The notes under the pieces were generated by a model. It was not told the origin of the DNA. It did not search any database and saw only the letters and a list, made by a program, of their open reading frames with translations. The position numbers and the translations under genes are program-made. From the NCBI GenBank assembly GCA_965223085.1, contig OZ244981.1:1798001-1862000 (forward strand): DNA of 64,000 nucleotides. The letters are read 5' to 3'. Of this stretch, positions 9,050-17,178 are shown piece after piece. This DNA is from CBDCVO01 sp965223085. Lineage in GTDB: Bacteria; Pseudomonadota; Gammaproteobacteria; Ga0077536. Position 1 is the first letter of the stretch. Every line of letters begins with the position of its first letter.

Positions 9050-9862
9050 ATGTCTAAGTGGTGCGGGATCGTCTTAGCAGGGCTGATCAGCGCAGTATTC
9101 GCGACGGATAAGCCCGGTTTGGTCGCTTTCCACGCGGGTGATTACGGCGCCGCGATCGCCTTGCTGCGGCCTGAGGCCGAGGCGGGTGTCGCCGAAGCAC
9201 AGTTTTATCTCGGCGTGATGTACCAGCAAGGATGGGGCGTCTTACAGGACCACTCGCGGGCGCTGGATTGGTATCAGCGCGCCGCAGAGCATGGTTTCGT
9301 GAAAGCCCAATTTAATCTGGCCGATTTGTACGAGCGCGGTGCCGGGGTGGAAAAACAACCCGCGGTGGCGCTGCGCTGGTACCGTCGCGCTGCTGCCGAC
9401 GGCGATCCAAAGTCGGCGAGCCGCCTGGGGAATATGTACTACCGTGGGCGTGTTTTGACCCGGGATTATGAGCGTGCACGTCAGTGGTGGGAGCAGGCGC
9501 TCGCCGGCGGAGAAGGGGATGCGGGCTACAATCTCGGTTTGTTGTACCTGCGTGGCTTGAGCGTTGAGCGCGATTTCGCCCGCGCCGCAGAAATTTGGCA
9601 ACGCGCCGCCGAACTGGGTTCGGCTCCGGCGATGAATGCCTTGGGTACGGCCTACGTCTACGGTCAAGGCGTCGCCGTCGATCCGGTACATGCTTATGTG
9701 TGGTACCGGCGTGCCGCTGCATTAGGATTAAAGGTTGCGGGAACTAATGCCGAACTTCTTTTTCTAAATTTAAGTGAAGCAGAGCGTCATCGCGCGCAAG
9801 CGGGCGCTGTGAAAGCATTACGATCACCACGACCAGCAGAGAGGCCGACGCCCGAACGTTAA
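9050..9862 (+). CDS. Secreted Sel1-repeat protein
   Basis: A 270-residue protein with an N-terminal signal peptide (MSKWCGIVLAGLISAVFA) followed by about six Sel1-like repeats, each about 36 residues with the pattern AQFxLGxMYxxGxGVxxDxxxAxxWYxxAA. I prefer ATG 9050 to the upstream in-frame ATG at 8999 because the shorter form gives a clean signal peptide. Sel1 repeats are protein-binding scaffolds, often periplasmic or envelope-associated. No enzyme domain is visible. Confidence 0.88.
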   Translation: MSKWCGIVLAGLISAVFATDKPGLVAFHAGDYGAAIALLRPEAEAGVAEAQFYLGVMYQQGWGVLQDHSRALDWYQRAAEHGFVKAQFNLADLYERGAGVEKQPAVALRWYRRAAADGDPKSASRLGNMYYRGRVLTRDYERARQWWEQALAGGEGDAGYNLGLLYLRGLSVERDFARAAEIWQRAAELGSAPAMNALGTAYVYGQGVAVDPVHAYVWYRRAAALGLKVAGTNAELLFLNLSEAERHRAQAGAVKALRSPRPAERPTPER

Positions 9863-9863
9863 C

Positions 9864-9910
9864 GACTGTCACGATTCGACGAACATCTGTCGATCGTGAC
9901 AATAGTCACG
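9864..9910 (+). promoter_or_regulatory. Overlapping, mutually exclusive hairpins
   Basis: The 9-base sequence at 9867-9875 pairs perfectly with 9893-9901, extended inward by CGAC/GTCG across an 8-base loop. The right arm contains CGTGAC (9895-9900), which can instead pair with GTCACG at 9905-9910 over a 4-base loop. The two folds exclude each other. No U-run follows. It sits just after the Sel1 gene and about 115 bases before the PilZ gene, so it may be a processing or transcription-stop structure. Confidence 0.5.
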
Positions 9911-10025
9911 TTCAGTTAGGTGAGCGTAGTTTATCTTACCGCTATCGCAAATTACAGCACTCGCCAAAGCCTCGAGTACCCGGGTTTTTGGCCGCGCTAG
10001 AAAATCAGCACAAGGCACAACGGAC

Positions 10026-10457
10026 ATGCAAGCTCTCGAGCCATCGGAGTCGAAAAAAAACCGCCCAGACGTGAATGTGGGAAACCGAGTCGGCGCACGC
10101 GTACCGATAAGCTTGCCGGTCATGTTTCGTAACGATTATGGCCAGCACTGCGTGGGCCGACTGCAGAATCTATCGCCGACTGGTCTGTGCGTGAGCGGAC
10201 ATGTGGCGATGGGGCAAACAATTCATCCCCGGGCTGGGCGGGTCGACCAAGAATCGGGGCCGATCGTACAGGTGCGCATGAGCTTGCCGATCGGCGGTGA
10301 GGAGCTGCCGATCACCGCGGGAGCCCAATTGCTGTATGTCAAATGCTGTAGTGAAGAACACCGGTGCGTTCTAGGATTCCGCTTTCTCGGTCTACGGCCC
10401 GTCGCGGAACGCGCGATCGAGCGTTTTTTTTCCACCAATCAGCACGCCGCAGCCTGA
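10026..10457 (+). CDS. PilZ-domain protein (probable c-di-GMP effector)
   Basis: A 143-residue protein that is essentially one PilZ domain. The first half of the ligand motif is RVGARVPI near residues 21-28; the second half, normally (D/N)xSxxG, is NLSPTGLCV near residues 49-57. The remainder forms beta-strand-like segments ending in a helix. PilZ proteins bind cyclic di-GMP and relay it to motility or polysaccharide systems. No partner is adjacent, though a large cyclic-nucleotide-binding-domain protein is encoded 600 bases downstream. Start ATG 10026 follows an AC-rich stretch without a strong ribosome site. Confidence 0.85.
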   Translation: MQALEPSESKKNRPDVNVGNRVGARVPISLPVMFRNDYGQHCVGRLQNLSPTGLCVSGHVAMGQTIHPRAGRVDQESGPIVQVRMSLPIGGEELPITAGAQLLYVKCCSEEHRCVLGFRFLGLRPVAERAIERFFSTNQHAAA

Positions 10458-10538
10458 GGTTTCGCGACCGACACGGGCATCGATTTCGGCCCGCACCCGC
10501 ATTTCCCCCCTGAAGTAGTCCTGGTGTTCAGGTGATGC

Positions 10539-10745
10539 TCAGGCGTCGAGATCGGGAATTAAAGTGCTGCGAAGGCGTGCAATTTGGTCCTTAAGCTGCA
10601 ATTTGCGCTTCTTTAGACGTCTGATCAGCAGTTGATCAATATCAACTTCACTCGCCAAGCGCTCAATAATTTCGTCGAGATCGCGGTGTTCGACCTGCAG
10701 GTCATAAATACGCCGCTGCACCGATTTTTTATCGTCGTCGAACAC
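10539..10745 (-). CDS. YdcH family protein (DUF465)
   Basis: A 68-residue, highly charged, all-helical protein. The sequence RIYDLQVEHRDLDEIIERL followed by RRLKKRKLQLKDQIARL is typical of the YdcH/DUF465 family of small helical hairpin proteins. Function in the family is unknown. It is a single gene, divergent from the large coiled-coil gene. Confidence 0.9.
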   Translation of the reverse strand: MFDDDKKSVQRRIYDLQVEHRDLDEIIERLASEVDIDQLLIRRLKKRKLQLKDQIARLRSTLIPDLDA

Positions 10746-11064
10746 TGGGCTGTAGTTTTCGGCTCCAAATTACCCTAGTTACCGCAAATTGTAGCGCGAA
10801 GGACGCGAAAATGTCGGAATTTTGGTCGTCGAGCGCGGCTTGGGTAGGCGCTCTGGGTGCGCTTGCAGCAACCACGCGCGCAAGCGCTGGGCTTGCGGCT
10901 GTGATTTTGCGCCCGTCACAGGCGTCCATCCCGGCCGATTTTGTGACCACAGTCATATTATTCCTAAACTTGCCCACGACGCCTACCGCTGATAAGGAGA
11001 TCATTTTCGCGTTGCGGTTCCTGAAAACACTTTTTGTAACAAAGACAACAACGGAAGTATTAGA
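10746..11064. other. Intergenic region, 319 bases
   Basis: Divergent region between the YdcH gene and the 1256-residue protein gene, so it should hold both promoters. Open frames exist on both strands but overlap the start of the neighbouring gene and resemble no family. An AAGGAG-like stretch at about 10995-11000 is followed by no convincing gene. A ggaag ribosome site precedes ATG 11065. Confidence 0.5.
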
Positions 11065-14000
11065 ATGCCTGCCATGGCGGCACTCCACGATTACCGATAT
11101 TTGCTAGAAACCCTGGTACCGGTGAGTGGTATGTCAGCCGCACGACGGCAACAATTATTTGCTCGTGCCGAGGTGGCAGAATATCGCCGCGGACAATATG
11201 TCTTTCGGCAGGGCGACATCGATAATTATACATTCTATCTCTTGGAGGGGGACTTAGAGCTACGCAGCGGCGGACAACTCGTCAAACGTGTCGTTGGCGG
11301 CACCGAAGATGCGATTCATCCCCTTGCTCAATTGCAACCACGTCAGTTGGACGCGTTCGCCTTGTCTGCTGTCTCCATACTGCGTCTTGACCGGCATTTG
11401 TTGGAGAAGTTACTCGCGCTAGATAGTACTGATCAGGATGGCAAAGTGCGGGTCGACGATATCGAGGCGACCGATGACAACGACTGGATGACTCGCATGC
11501 TGCAGTCGGAGTTATTTGCACGGGTCCCGGCGGCGAATATTCAACTGATATTTGCTGCGTTGGAAGAAATTAAAGTCGGAGCCGGCGATGTCATTTTGAA
11601 GCAAGGTGCCCCCGGGGACTACTACTACGTCGTCAAGCGCGGTCGTTGCGAAGTGCAACGTTTCATCGCCTCGCGCAAAATCCCGGTGAAACTTGCAGAA
11701 CTCGGTCCCGGGGAGACTTTCGGTGAGGAGGCGCTCGTCTCCGAAGCGACCCGCAATGCCACCGTTCGCATGTTAACCGAAGGCATCGTCATGCGGCTCA
11801 CGAAAGAGCAGTTTATCGATCTCATTAAAAAGCCGTTGCTTAGCGAGGTGGATATTAATGGCGGTCGACGTTTAGTCGCTGAGCGAGACGCAACCTGGCT
11901 CGACGTTAGATTTCCGGAAGAATTCAAAAAGGGCAGCATCGATGGTGCGATCAACTGTCCACTTAACACCTTACGCATGCACGCTGAGCGTTTCGAAAAA
12001 AACCGCACGTATATCGTTTGTTGTGATACGGGTGCACGTAGTTCCGTAGGGGCATTTTTATTATCTGAACGCGGATTCGATGTTCATTATCTAATCGGGG
12101 GATTGGCTGGTGCCCGTGTGATCGTCTCGCCGAGCGATGCAGACGAGGAAGCGCACGCGAGTTCCCCGGTCGGGACAAAAAAAGGAAAGTTAAGCACGGT
12201 TCCTGCAGTCGAAGCACAAAAAAAGGAGGCTAATCGAACGGCAGAGCAGAAGGCTGCGCGCCTGAAAGCGGGGTTAGCGCGCGCTAGCGTGAAACTCGAT
12301 CAAGCCCGCATGCAAAAAGAGCGCGCTGAACATGAACGTGAAGCTACGTTGGCGAAGGCGGCAACCCAGATTCAAACCGAAAAGAGCCGGCTGGCAAAAG
12401 AAGCGGAAAAGGCTAAACGAGTTTGGGAGGAAGCGCGGCGTCTCAAAGAGGAGCTGGCGAGCGTAAAAAGAGGAGCCCAGCAACAGGAAAGCAAATTTCG
12501 AGCTCAGCATGCCGAGGAGCTAGCACAGGCTGAGCAAAAGCTCGAAGAAGCGCGGAGGCTCAAGCAAGAAGCGGAAGCAGCGCGCGCGGCGATGGACGCG
12601 CAGGCGGCGGAGAAGTTGCAAGCGGAAAAAGAACGCGTTAACGAAGAAGCTGAAAAAGCACGCGCCGCTTGGCGAGAGGCGGAACGTGTTAAAGCTGACA
12701 TCGAAAAACAAAAGCGAATCGCCGAGGAAGAAGCGGCACGGCGGCGTGAAAAAGAAGAAAATTACATAAAGGAAATGCGTGATGAGGCTGAACGTCGCTT
12801 GCGAGAAGAAGAGCGTAAATTGGAGGAAAGCTACGCCCGGCAGGCTGAAGAGTTAGCAAGAATCCAACAAGCGAAAGAAGAAGCCGATAAACAGACACAG
12901 GCGCGTGAACGCGAAGAACGCGCCAAGATCGAGGCGTTGCGTTTGGAGGCGGCGCAGCGTCTGCGGGAAGATGAGCAACGCTTGCGGGAAGAGGAACGTA
13001 AACTCGAAGAGCGCTACGCACAGCAGGCCGAAGAGCTAGCGCAAATCCAAAAAGCTAAAGAAGAAGTCGAAAAAAGCGCACAAGCACGCGAGCGTGAAGA
13101 ACACGCCAAGATCGAGGCGCTGCGCTTGGAGGCTGAGCAACGTCTGCGCGAGGAAGAGCGTCAACTTGAATTGCGCTACGCCGAGCAAGCGGAGGAGTTG
13201 AAACGGGTCCAGCAGGCGAAGGAGCAAGCACAAAAAGACGCGCAGGAACTCGAACGTAAGGGACAGGCCAAGATCGAGGCACTGCGCCTGGAGGCGGAGC
13301 AGCGCTTACGGGAAGAAGAACAGCGTTTGCAGGAAGAAGCGCGAAAGCTCGAGGAGAGCTACGCACGCCAAGCCGAAGAACTGGAACGCTTGCAACAGGC
13401 GAAGGAATTTACCGACGAGGAATCTCGTTCGCGCGAACGAGAGGCGCTAGCGCGACTCGAGGCGCAGCGTTTAGAAACGGAGCAACGCTTGCGTGACGAT
13501 CTCGCGCGCCAGCAGGAAGAGTTAGCGAAACTGCAGCGCTTGAAGCAGGAGATGGAAGAGGAAACGCGTCGACACCGGGAAGAGGAACAAGAAGAGTTAG
13601 CGAAACTGCAACGCTTGAAACAGGAGGCGGAAGAAGAAACGCGTCGGCGCCACGAAGAGGAAGAAATGCGTATTCAGGCGTTGCGTGACGAAACCGAGCA
13701 GCGTTTGCGCGCAGAAGAGCGAGCACTCGAAGAAAAGCGCGCGCTGCAAGATAGTGAATTAGCACGCTTGGAACGGGAAACGAAAGAGCGCCTGGCAGCG
13801 GAAAATCGACGGGTTGACGCGCTGCGAGAAGAATCCGAACAACGGTTGCAACAGCAAGCCGCAATACTCGAGCAACAACAAGCCGTAGAATTAGCTGAGT
13901 TGAAGCAGTTAAGGGACAAGGCGGAAGCGGAATTACAAGCGGAGAGGGAGCGTTTGCAGCGCGAATCCGAGCAAGCCTTAAGTCGCCTTGAGGAAGCTCA

Positions 14001-14835
14001 ACGCTTACAAGAAGAAGTAACTAAAGCACAACAAAAAGCAGCGCAAGAAGCTGAGGCTCGTCGCAAGCGTCAGGCGGAAATCGAAGAAGACTTGCGTAAC
14101 CAACTAGAGCAGCAGTTTGCGAGCGAACGTAGGCAGCTAGAAGCTGAATTCGCTCGCAACGCTGAAGAACTAGAGCGCGCACAGCGTGAAAAAGAAGCAG
14201 CAGAAGCCGCGCGAGTAGCGGCGGCAGAAGAAGCCGAGCGAATTCTGGCGGATTACAAAGAAACACAGGAGGCCCGGCGTGCGCAGGAAGCAGCACAGTT
14301 AGGTGTTGAACGCGAGCGCTTAGAAAAAGAAGCGGCCGCGTTGCGCGGTGCCTTGCGGCGAGCGGAGCTCGAGCGTGGAGCGGCGTTGCAGGCGCAAGAA
14401 AACGTCGAACGGCAGATGAGAGAGCTCAAAGCAAGACATAATCAGGGTGGGTCCAAGGTGGCGCCGGATGTGGAAGTTCAAATTGAGTCCGATATCGCTG
14501 CTATAGAGGCGGAACTCCAGACCGTGCGCGCGACTGTGCAAGCAGCCGAAACCGCGCAACAACAGGCTCAGGCGGCCGCGCTAGAGAATCTTCACGATCT
14601 CGAGGCAAATCAGCGTGAGGAAGCGCTGAGCCGAGAGCGTTTTGAACAGGAAATCTCAACGTGGCTGGCAGAACAAGAAGACGCTCGATCGAGCGAGGAG
14701 CAGCAACTGCTAGCCAGTCAGAAGGTACACCTCGAGCGAATCAAAAAGCGTGCAGCGGCAGCACGCGAGGCGGCAAAAAAGCACGATCAGACACTCATAG
14801 ACGAGCTTTCATCGCGGCTTCGGGATAACGAATAA
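11065..14835 (+). CDS. Giant cyclic-nucleotide-binding / rhodanese / coiled-coil protein
   Basis: A 1256-residue protein. Residues 10-125 and 150-262 are two cNMP-binding (CRP-like) domains. The first is degenerate. The second keeps the phosphate-binding cassette FGEEAL (219-224) and RNATV starting at Arg230. Residues about 268-350 form a rhodanese domain with intact active loop C-D-T-G-A-R-S (Cys320). From about residue 385 to the end it is Glu/Arg/Ala/Gln-rich, heptad-like coiled coil with internal repeats, roughly 130 nm long if continuous. There is no signal peptide, transmembrane segment or HTH. Double-cNMP plus rhodanese proteins of about 360 residues are known in gammaproteobacteria; the 870-residue tail is the unusual part. 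It may be a ligand-responsive cytoskeletal or scaffold protein, but this is inference. Confidence 0.9.
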   Translation: MPAMAALHDYRYLLETLVPVSGMSAARRQQLFARAEVAEYRRGQYVFRQGDIDNYTFYLLEGDLELRSGGQLVKRVVGGTEDAIHPLAQLQPRQLDAFALSAVSILRLDRHLLEKLLALDSTDQDGKVRVDDIEATDDNDWMTRMLQSELFARVPAANIQLIFAALEEIKVGAGDVILKQGAPGDYYYVVKRGRCEVQRFIASRKIPVKLAELGPGETFGEEALVSEATRNATVRMLTEGIVMRLTKEQFIDLIKKPLLSEVDINGGRRLVAERDATWLDVRFPEEFKKGSIDGAINCPLNTLRMHAERFEKNRTYIVCCDTGARSSVGAFLLSERGFDVHYLIGGLAGARVIVSPSDADEEAHASSPVGTKKGKLSTVPAVEAQKKEANRTAEQKAARLKAGLARASVKLDQARMQKERAEHEREATLAKAATQIQTEKSRLAKEAEKAKRVWEEARRLKEELASVKRGAQQQESKFRAQHAEELAQAEQKLEEARRLKQEAEAARAAMDAQAAEKLQAEKERVNEEAEKARAAWREAERVKADIEKQKRIAEEEAARRREKEENYIKEMRDEAERRLREEERKLEESYARQAEELARIQQAKEEADKQTQAREREERAKIEALRLEAAQRLREDEQRLREEERKLEERYAQQAEELAQIQKAKEEVEKSAQAREREEHAKIEALRLEAEQRLREEERQLELRYAEQAEELKRVQQAKEQAQKDAQELERKGQAKIEALRLEAEQRLREEEQRLQEEARKLEESYARQAEELERLQQAKEFTDEESRSREREALARLEAQRLETEQRLRDDLARQQEELAKLQRLKQEMEEETRRHREEEQEELAKLQRLKQEAEEETRRRHEEEEMRIQALRDETEQRLRAEERALEEKRALQDSELARLERETKERLAAENRRVDALREESEQRLQQQAAILEQQQAVELAELKQLRDKAEAELQAERERLQRESEQALSRLEEAQRLQEEVTKAQQKAAQEAEARRKRQAEIEEDLRNQLEQQFASERRQLEAEFARNAEELERAQREKEAAEAARVAAAEEAERILADYKETQEARRAQEAAQLGVERERLEKEAAALRGALRRAELERGAALQAQENVERQMRELKARHNQGGSKVAPDVEVQIESDIAAIEAELQTVRATVQAAETAQQQAQAAALENLHDLEANQREEALSRERFEQEISTWLAEQEDARSSEEQQLLASQKVHLERIKKRAAAAREAAKKHDQTLIDELSSRLRDNE
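12922..13428 (+). repeat. In-frame tandem repeats within the coiled-coil gene
   Basis: Near-identical units beginning with AKIEALRLEA start at 12922, 13105 and 13267 (residues 620, 681, 735), giving spacings of 183 and 162 bases, i.e. 61 and 54 residues. Each unit runs through QRLREEE, a YAxQAEEL stretch and a QQAKE stretch. A partial earlier unit starts about 12780. The spacing differences are multiples of three. Confidence 0.8.
13516..13665 (+). repeat. 75-base in-frame tandem duplication
   Basis: Two adjacent 75-base units (starting 13516 and 13591) encode EELAKLQRLKQE followed by (M/A)EEETRR and a charged tail of 25 residues in total. The copies differ at only a few positions, indicating a recent duplication inside the coiled-coil part of the gene. 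Confidence 0.8.
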
Positions 14836-14915
14836 TATCTCGGCGAGTGCAAACTTGACGTCTGCGAAACCCGTAGTTTTCTATCAAGCGATCGTCGTTG
14901 CAATATCCGGGTTAG

Positions 14916-15200
14916 TTACGTTTCATTGAGCGCTAACCGAGCGAGGATTTCCGCTTTTGATAAGCTAGCAATCGCGATAGTTTTCCGTGGTGAACTTTTT
15001 CCGGCGACGATACGCACCGCTTCGTGTGACAAATCCAGCGCTTCCGCAAGCAGTTTCTCAACCGCCGCATTGGCATGGCCCTTGTTCGCTGGCGCTGTCA
15101 CCCTCACTTTGAGAGCATCGGCGAACCACCCTACGATTTCGGTTCGGGATGCATTTGGGACGACTTTGAGTTGCAATTTTGTCCGTAATTCGGCAGTCAT
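14916..15200 (-). CDS. DUF167 (YggU) family protein
   Basis: A 94-residue single-domain protein. The motif KVVPNASRTEIVGW at the start, then LKVRVTAPANKGHANAAVEKLLAE and VRIVAGKSSPRKTI, is the full DUF167/YggU signature. Function in the family is not established. The DUF3301 gene lies 47 bases upstream on the same strand, so the two may share a transcript. Confidence 0.95.
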   Translation of the reverse strand: MTAELRTKLQLKVVPNASRTEIVGWFADALKVRVTAPANKGHANAAVEKLLAEALDLSHEAVRIVAGKSSPRKTIAIASLSKAEILARLALNET

Positions 15201-15247
15201 GGGATTCGCATTGCACGCTATAAACGACTTGTAGTGCGCGTTGTCGG

Positions 15248-15589
15248 TTATTTACCGCTGGGATTGGACATATCGATATACATTTGGCCGTCGGGATGTT
15301 GGAGGTCAACCCATTCGAACTGCGCTCCGAGCAGAGAGATTACTGCTTTATACCGGTCGACGCCGTTGGTCGAAAAATCGAAAGTGTAGCGCCGTCGCAA
15401 TATGATTCGCCCAGAAACTCGAGTTGGAAAAACGCTTTGCAGGGTGACGGATTCGTCAAGGAGCTGCAAGTCGAGTTCCGTGCAAAGCTTACGTATAATC
15501 AACAACACGTTCTCATGTTGCCCCAACATGGTGTACCAGAGCCATGCGCTCGCGCCCAGAGCGAGGATTAATAGGACGCTTTCGCTCAT
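15248..15589 (-). CDS. DUF3301 family membrane-anchored protein
   Basis: A 113-residue protein starting at MSESVLLILALGASAWLWY, which is one N-terminal membrane segment. A short soluble domain follows with the phrases LCTELDLQLLDESVTLQ and RRRYTFDFSTNGVDRYKA, characteristic of DUF3301, a small gammaproteobacterial family of unknown function. An upstream in-frame ATG (15628) would add 13 residues ahead of the membrane segment and is less likely. Confidence 0.85.
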   Translation of the reverse strand: MSESVLLILALGASAWLWYTMLGQHENVLLIIRKLCTELDLQLLDESVTLQSVFPTRVSGRIILRRRYTFDFSTNGVDRYKAVISLLGAQFEWVDLQHPDGQMYIDMSNPSGK

Positions 15590-15730
15590 AGTCAAAGTCG
15601 GCGTTCCTGCTCCAGGCCTAAGCAACAATTGAGTCGCTTCGTTACACCCCGGTCATCATCACGCTGAGCGTGAAATCTGACGATGCTTTCGGGTTCGACG
15701 CGGTAGGAAACGTGAATAGGTCAACAGGTC

Positions 15731-16213
15731 CTAGTCGCGGAAGTTACGATACTGAAGCGGTGTTTTGCACGGTGCAGTTTTCAATAGCCCGATAACCGAC
15801 TGCAAATCGTCGCGGCTCTTACCACTGACACGTAATTGATCACCTTGTTGTTGTACTTGCACTTTCATTTTGCTGTCCCGCACGACTTTCATTAACGTGC
15901 GTGCATTGTCTTTATCGATACCTTGCTGGACGCTGATCATCAAGCGTGTTTCTTGACCTGATTCGACTGGGTTGGCAAGTTCTAAGCAATTGATGTCTAT
16001 TGACCGTTTCGTCATCCGCGTCTGCAGGATCTCTAATATCTGTTTTACTTGAAATTCCGCCGGCGCAATGATGGTGATCGCATCCCCGTCGTGTTCGACC
16101 CGTGCGTTAGTGCCCTTGAAGTCGAAGCGCGTGGTAACTTCACGATTTGTTTGGTCTATCGCGTTGGTCAATTCATGGGCATCAACTTCAGAGACGACGT
16201 CAAAAGATGGCAT
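15731..16213 (-). CDS. yajQ: YajQ family nucleotide-binding protein
   Basis: A 160-residue protein matching YajQ across its length: MPSFDVVSEVDAHELTNAID at the start, FDFKGTNARVE near residue 32, and RVSGKSRDDLQSVIGLLK towards the end. YajQ-type proteins bind nucleotides or RNA, and some (Xanthomonas XC_3703 type) bind cyclic di-GMP and act with transcription factors. Cytoplasmic. A cagga site lies upstream of the ATG. Single gene, divergent from the yigB-like pseudogene. Confidence 0.96.
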   Translation of the reverse strand: MPSFDVVSEVDAHELTNAIDQTNREVTTRFDFKGTNARVEHDGDAITIIAPAEFQVKQILEILQTRMTKRSIDINCLELANPVESGQETRLMISVQQGIDKDNARTLMKVVRDSKMKVQVQQQGDQLRVSGKSRDDLQSVIGLLKTAPCKTPLQYRNFRD

Positions 16214-16375
16214 GAGTGTTTCCTGCTAAAATTTATCAAAAACTAAAGGCTTGCGTGCGCCAATCCGATATTTTCGGGTTCGGATTTACACGTGTCATCA
16301 TTCCAGCATGGCGTTAGGTTAACGTATTTCCATGCGAATATTGAGGCCAAGCTCCCTTTTGCGGGTGATCGCACT

Positions 16376-17091
16376 GTGCCGCAGATTCGGTTGTTGACGA
16401 TTGATTTAGACGACACGCTTTGGGAAGCGGGCCCGGTTCTGGTGCGAGCGGAGCGCGCCTACTATGAATGGTTGCAGCAGCACACCCTACGGATTACCGC
16501 GTGTTATACAATAGAAGACTTGCAGCGGCGGCGGCCAATGCGAGAGTGGCGCGAGTTGCGTCATGATTTCACGGCACTGCGGCGGGTCGCGCTGCTGGAA
16601 CTGATGGCAAAATTCTCCTATCCGGAACATTACGCCGAACAGATTTTGGAAGTATTCTTAGATGTGCGTCGTCAAGTTACATTGTTTTTAGATGTCCCGG
16701 AGCACTTGGCATGGCTAGAACGCGCATACTGCCTCGTCGCGATGACCAATGGGAACGTCGATTTAAGGCGCACAGGCGTTGATCACTTTTTTGAATTTTG
16801 GCTATCGCAAGATATCGCGGTACGGCGAAACCGGACCCGCGCATGTTTGAAATCGTGATGGCTTGCACCGGTGTTGATCGAGCAGAAATCGCCCACATCG
16901 GTGACGAACCATACTACGATATTGAAGCTGCTCACAGAGCAGAAGTACTTGCAATTTGGATGAATCGCATGGGTCGCCAGTGGCCGCGCGAATATCGCAA
17001 ACCGCATCTGGAAATCAGCTCATTCGTAGACTTAGACTTCCGATTGCAGAATCTATTAGCACACTCTTGCCCTCGTTCCGATATTGCTTGA
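16376..17091 (+). pseudogene. yigB: yigB-like HAD phosphatase, split by a single-base deletion
   Basis: The first part has the HAD nucleophile motif LTIDLDDTLWE and the second-motif TNGNVDL; the second part, in another frame, has KPDPRMFE and IGDEPYYDIEAAHRA, then HLEISSFVDL, as in E. coli YigB. YigB dephosphorylates the riboflavin precursor 5-amino-6-(5-phosphoribitylamino)uracil. The frame changes at about 16823-16825; one extra base there would give a continuous protein. A GTG at 16376 is the likely start. The stop codon (17089-17091) lies inside a palindromic repeat. It is either a real lesion or a sequencing error. Confidence 0.8.
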
Positions 17092-17142
17092 GGACCGCGG
17101 ATGCTAGCGAACCAGCGCAGCGAGCGCCTCGTGCAATATCCG
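17078..17142. repeat. Dispersed palindromic element, fullest copy
   Basis: A 65-base element whose left arm (from 17078, CGATATTGCTTGAGG) is inversely related to its right arm (reverse complement CGGATATTGCACGAGG). The right part (17117-17142) is identical to the reverse complement of 6781-6806 and matches 53491-53515 with three differences. The left 22 bases match 43277-43298 at 20 positions. This is like REP or small MITE elements. It overlaps the end of the yigB-like frame. Confidence 0.75.
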
Positions 17143-17178
17143 CGCTATTTAAGCATCTAACGTTTAGCGGAAATAATT

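Noticed and set aside
10811..11107. 98-residue plus-strand frame upstream of the large coiled-coil gene
   Set aside because: It overlaps the start of a well-supported gene, lacks a ribosome site and has no conserved look.
12504..14296. Long minus-strand frames opposite the coiled-coil gene
   Set aside because: They are Leu/Arg/Pro-rich shadows of a Glu/Arg-rich repeat gene, with no family match.
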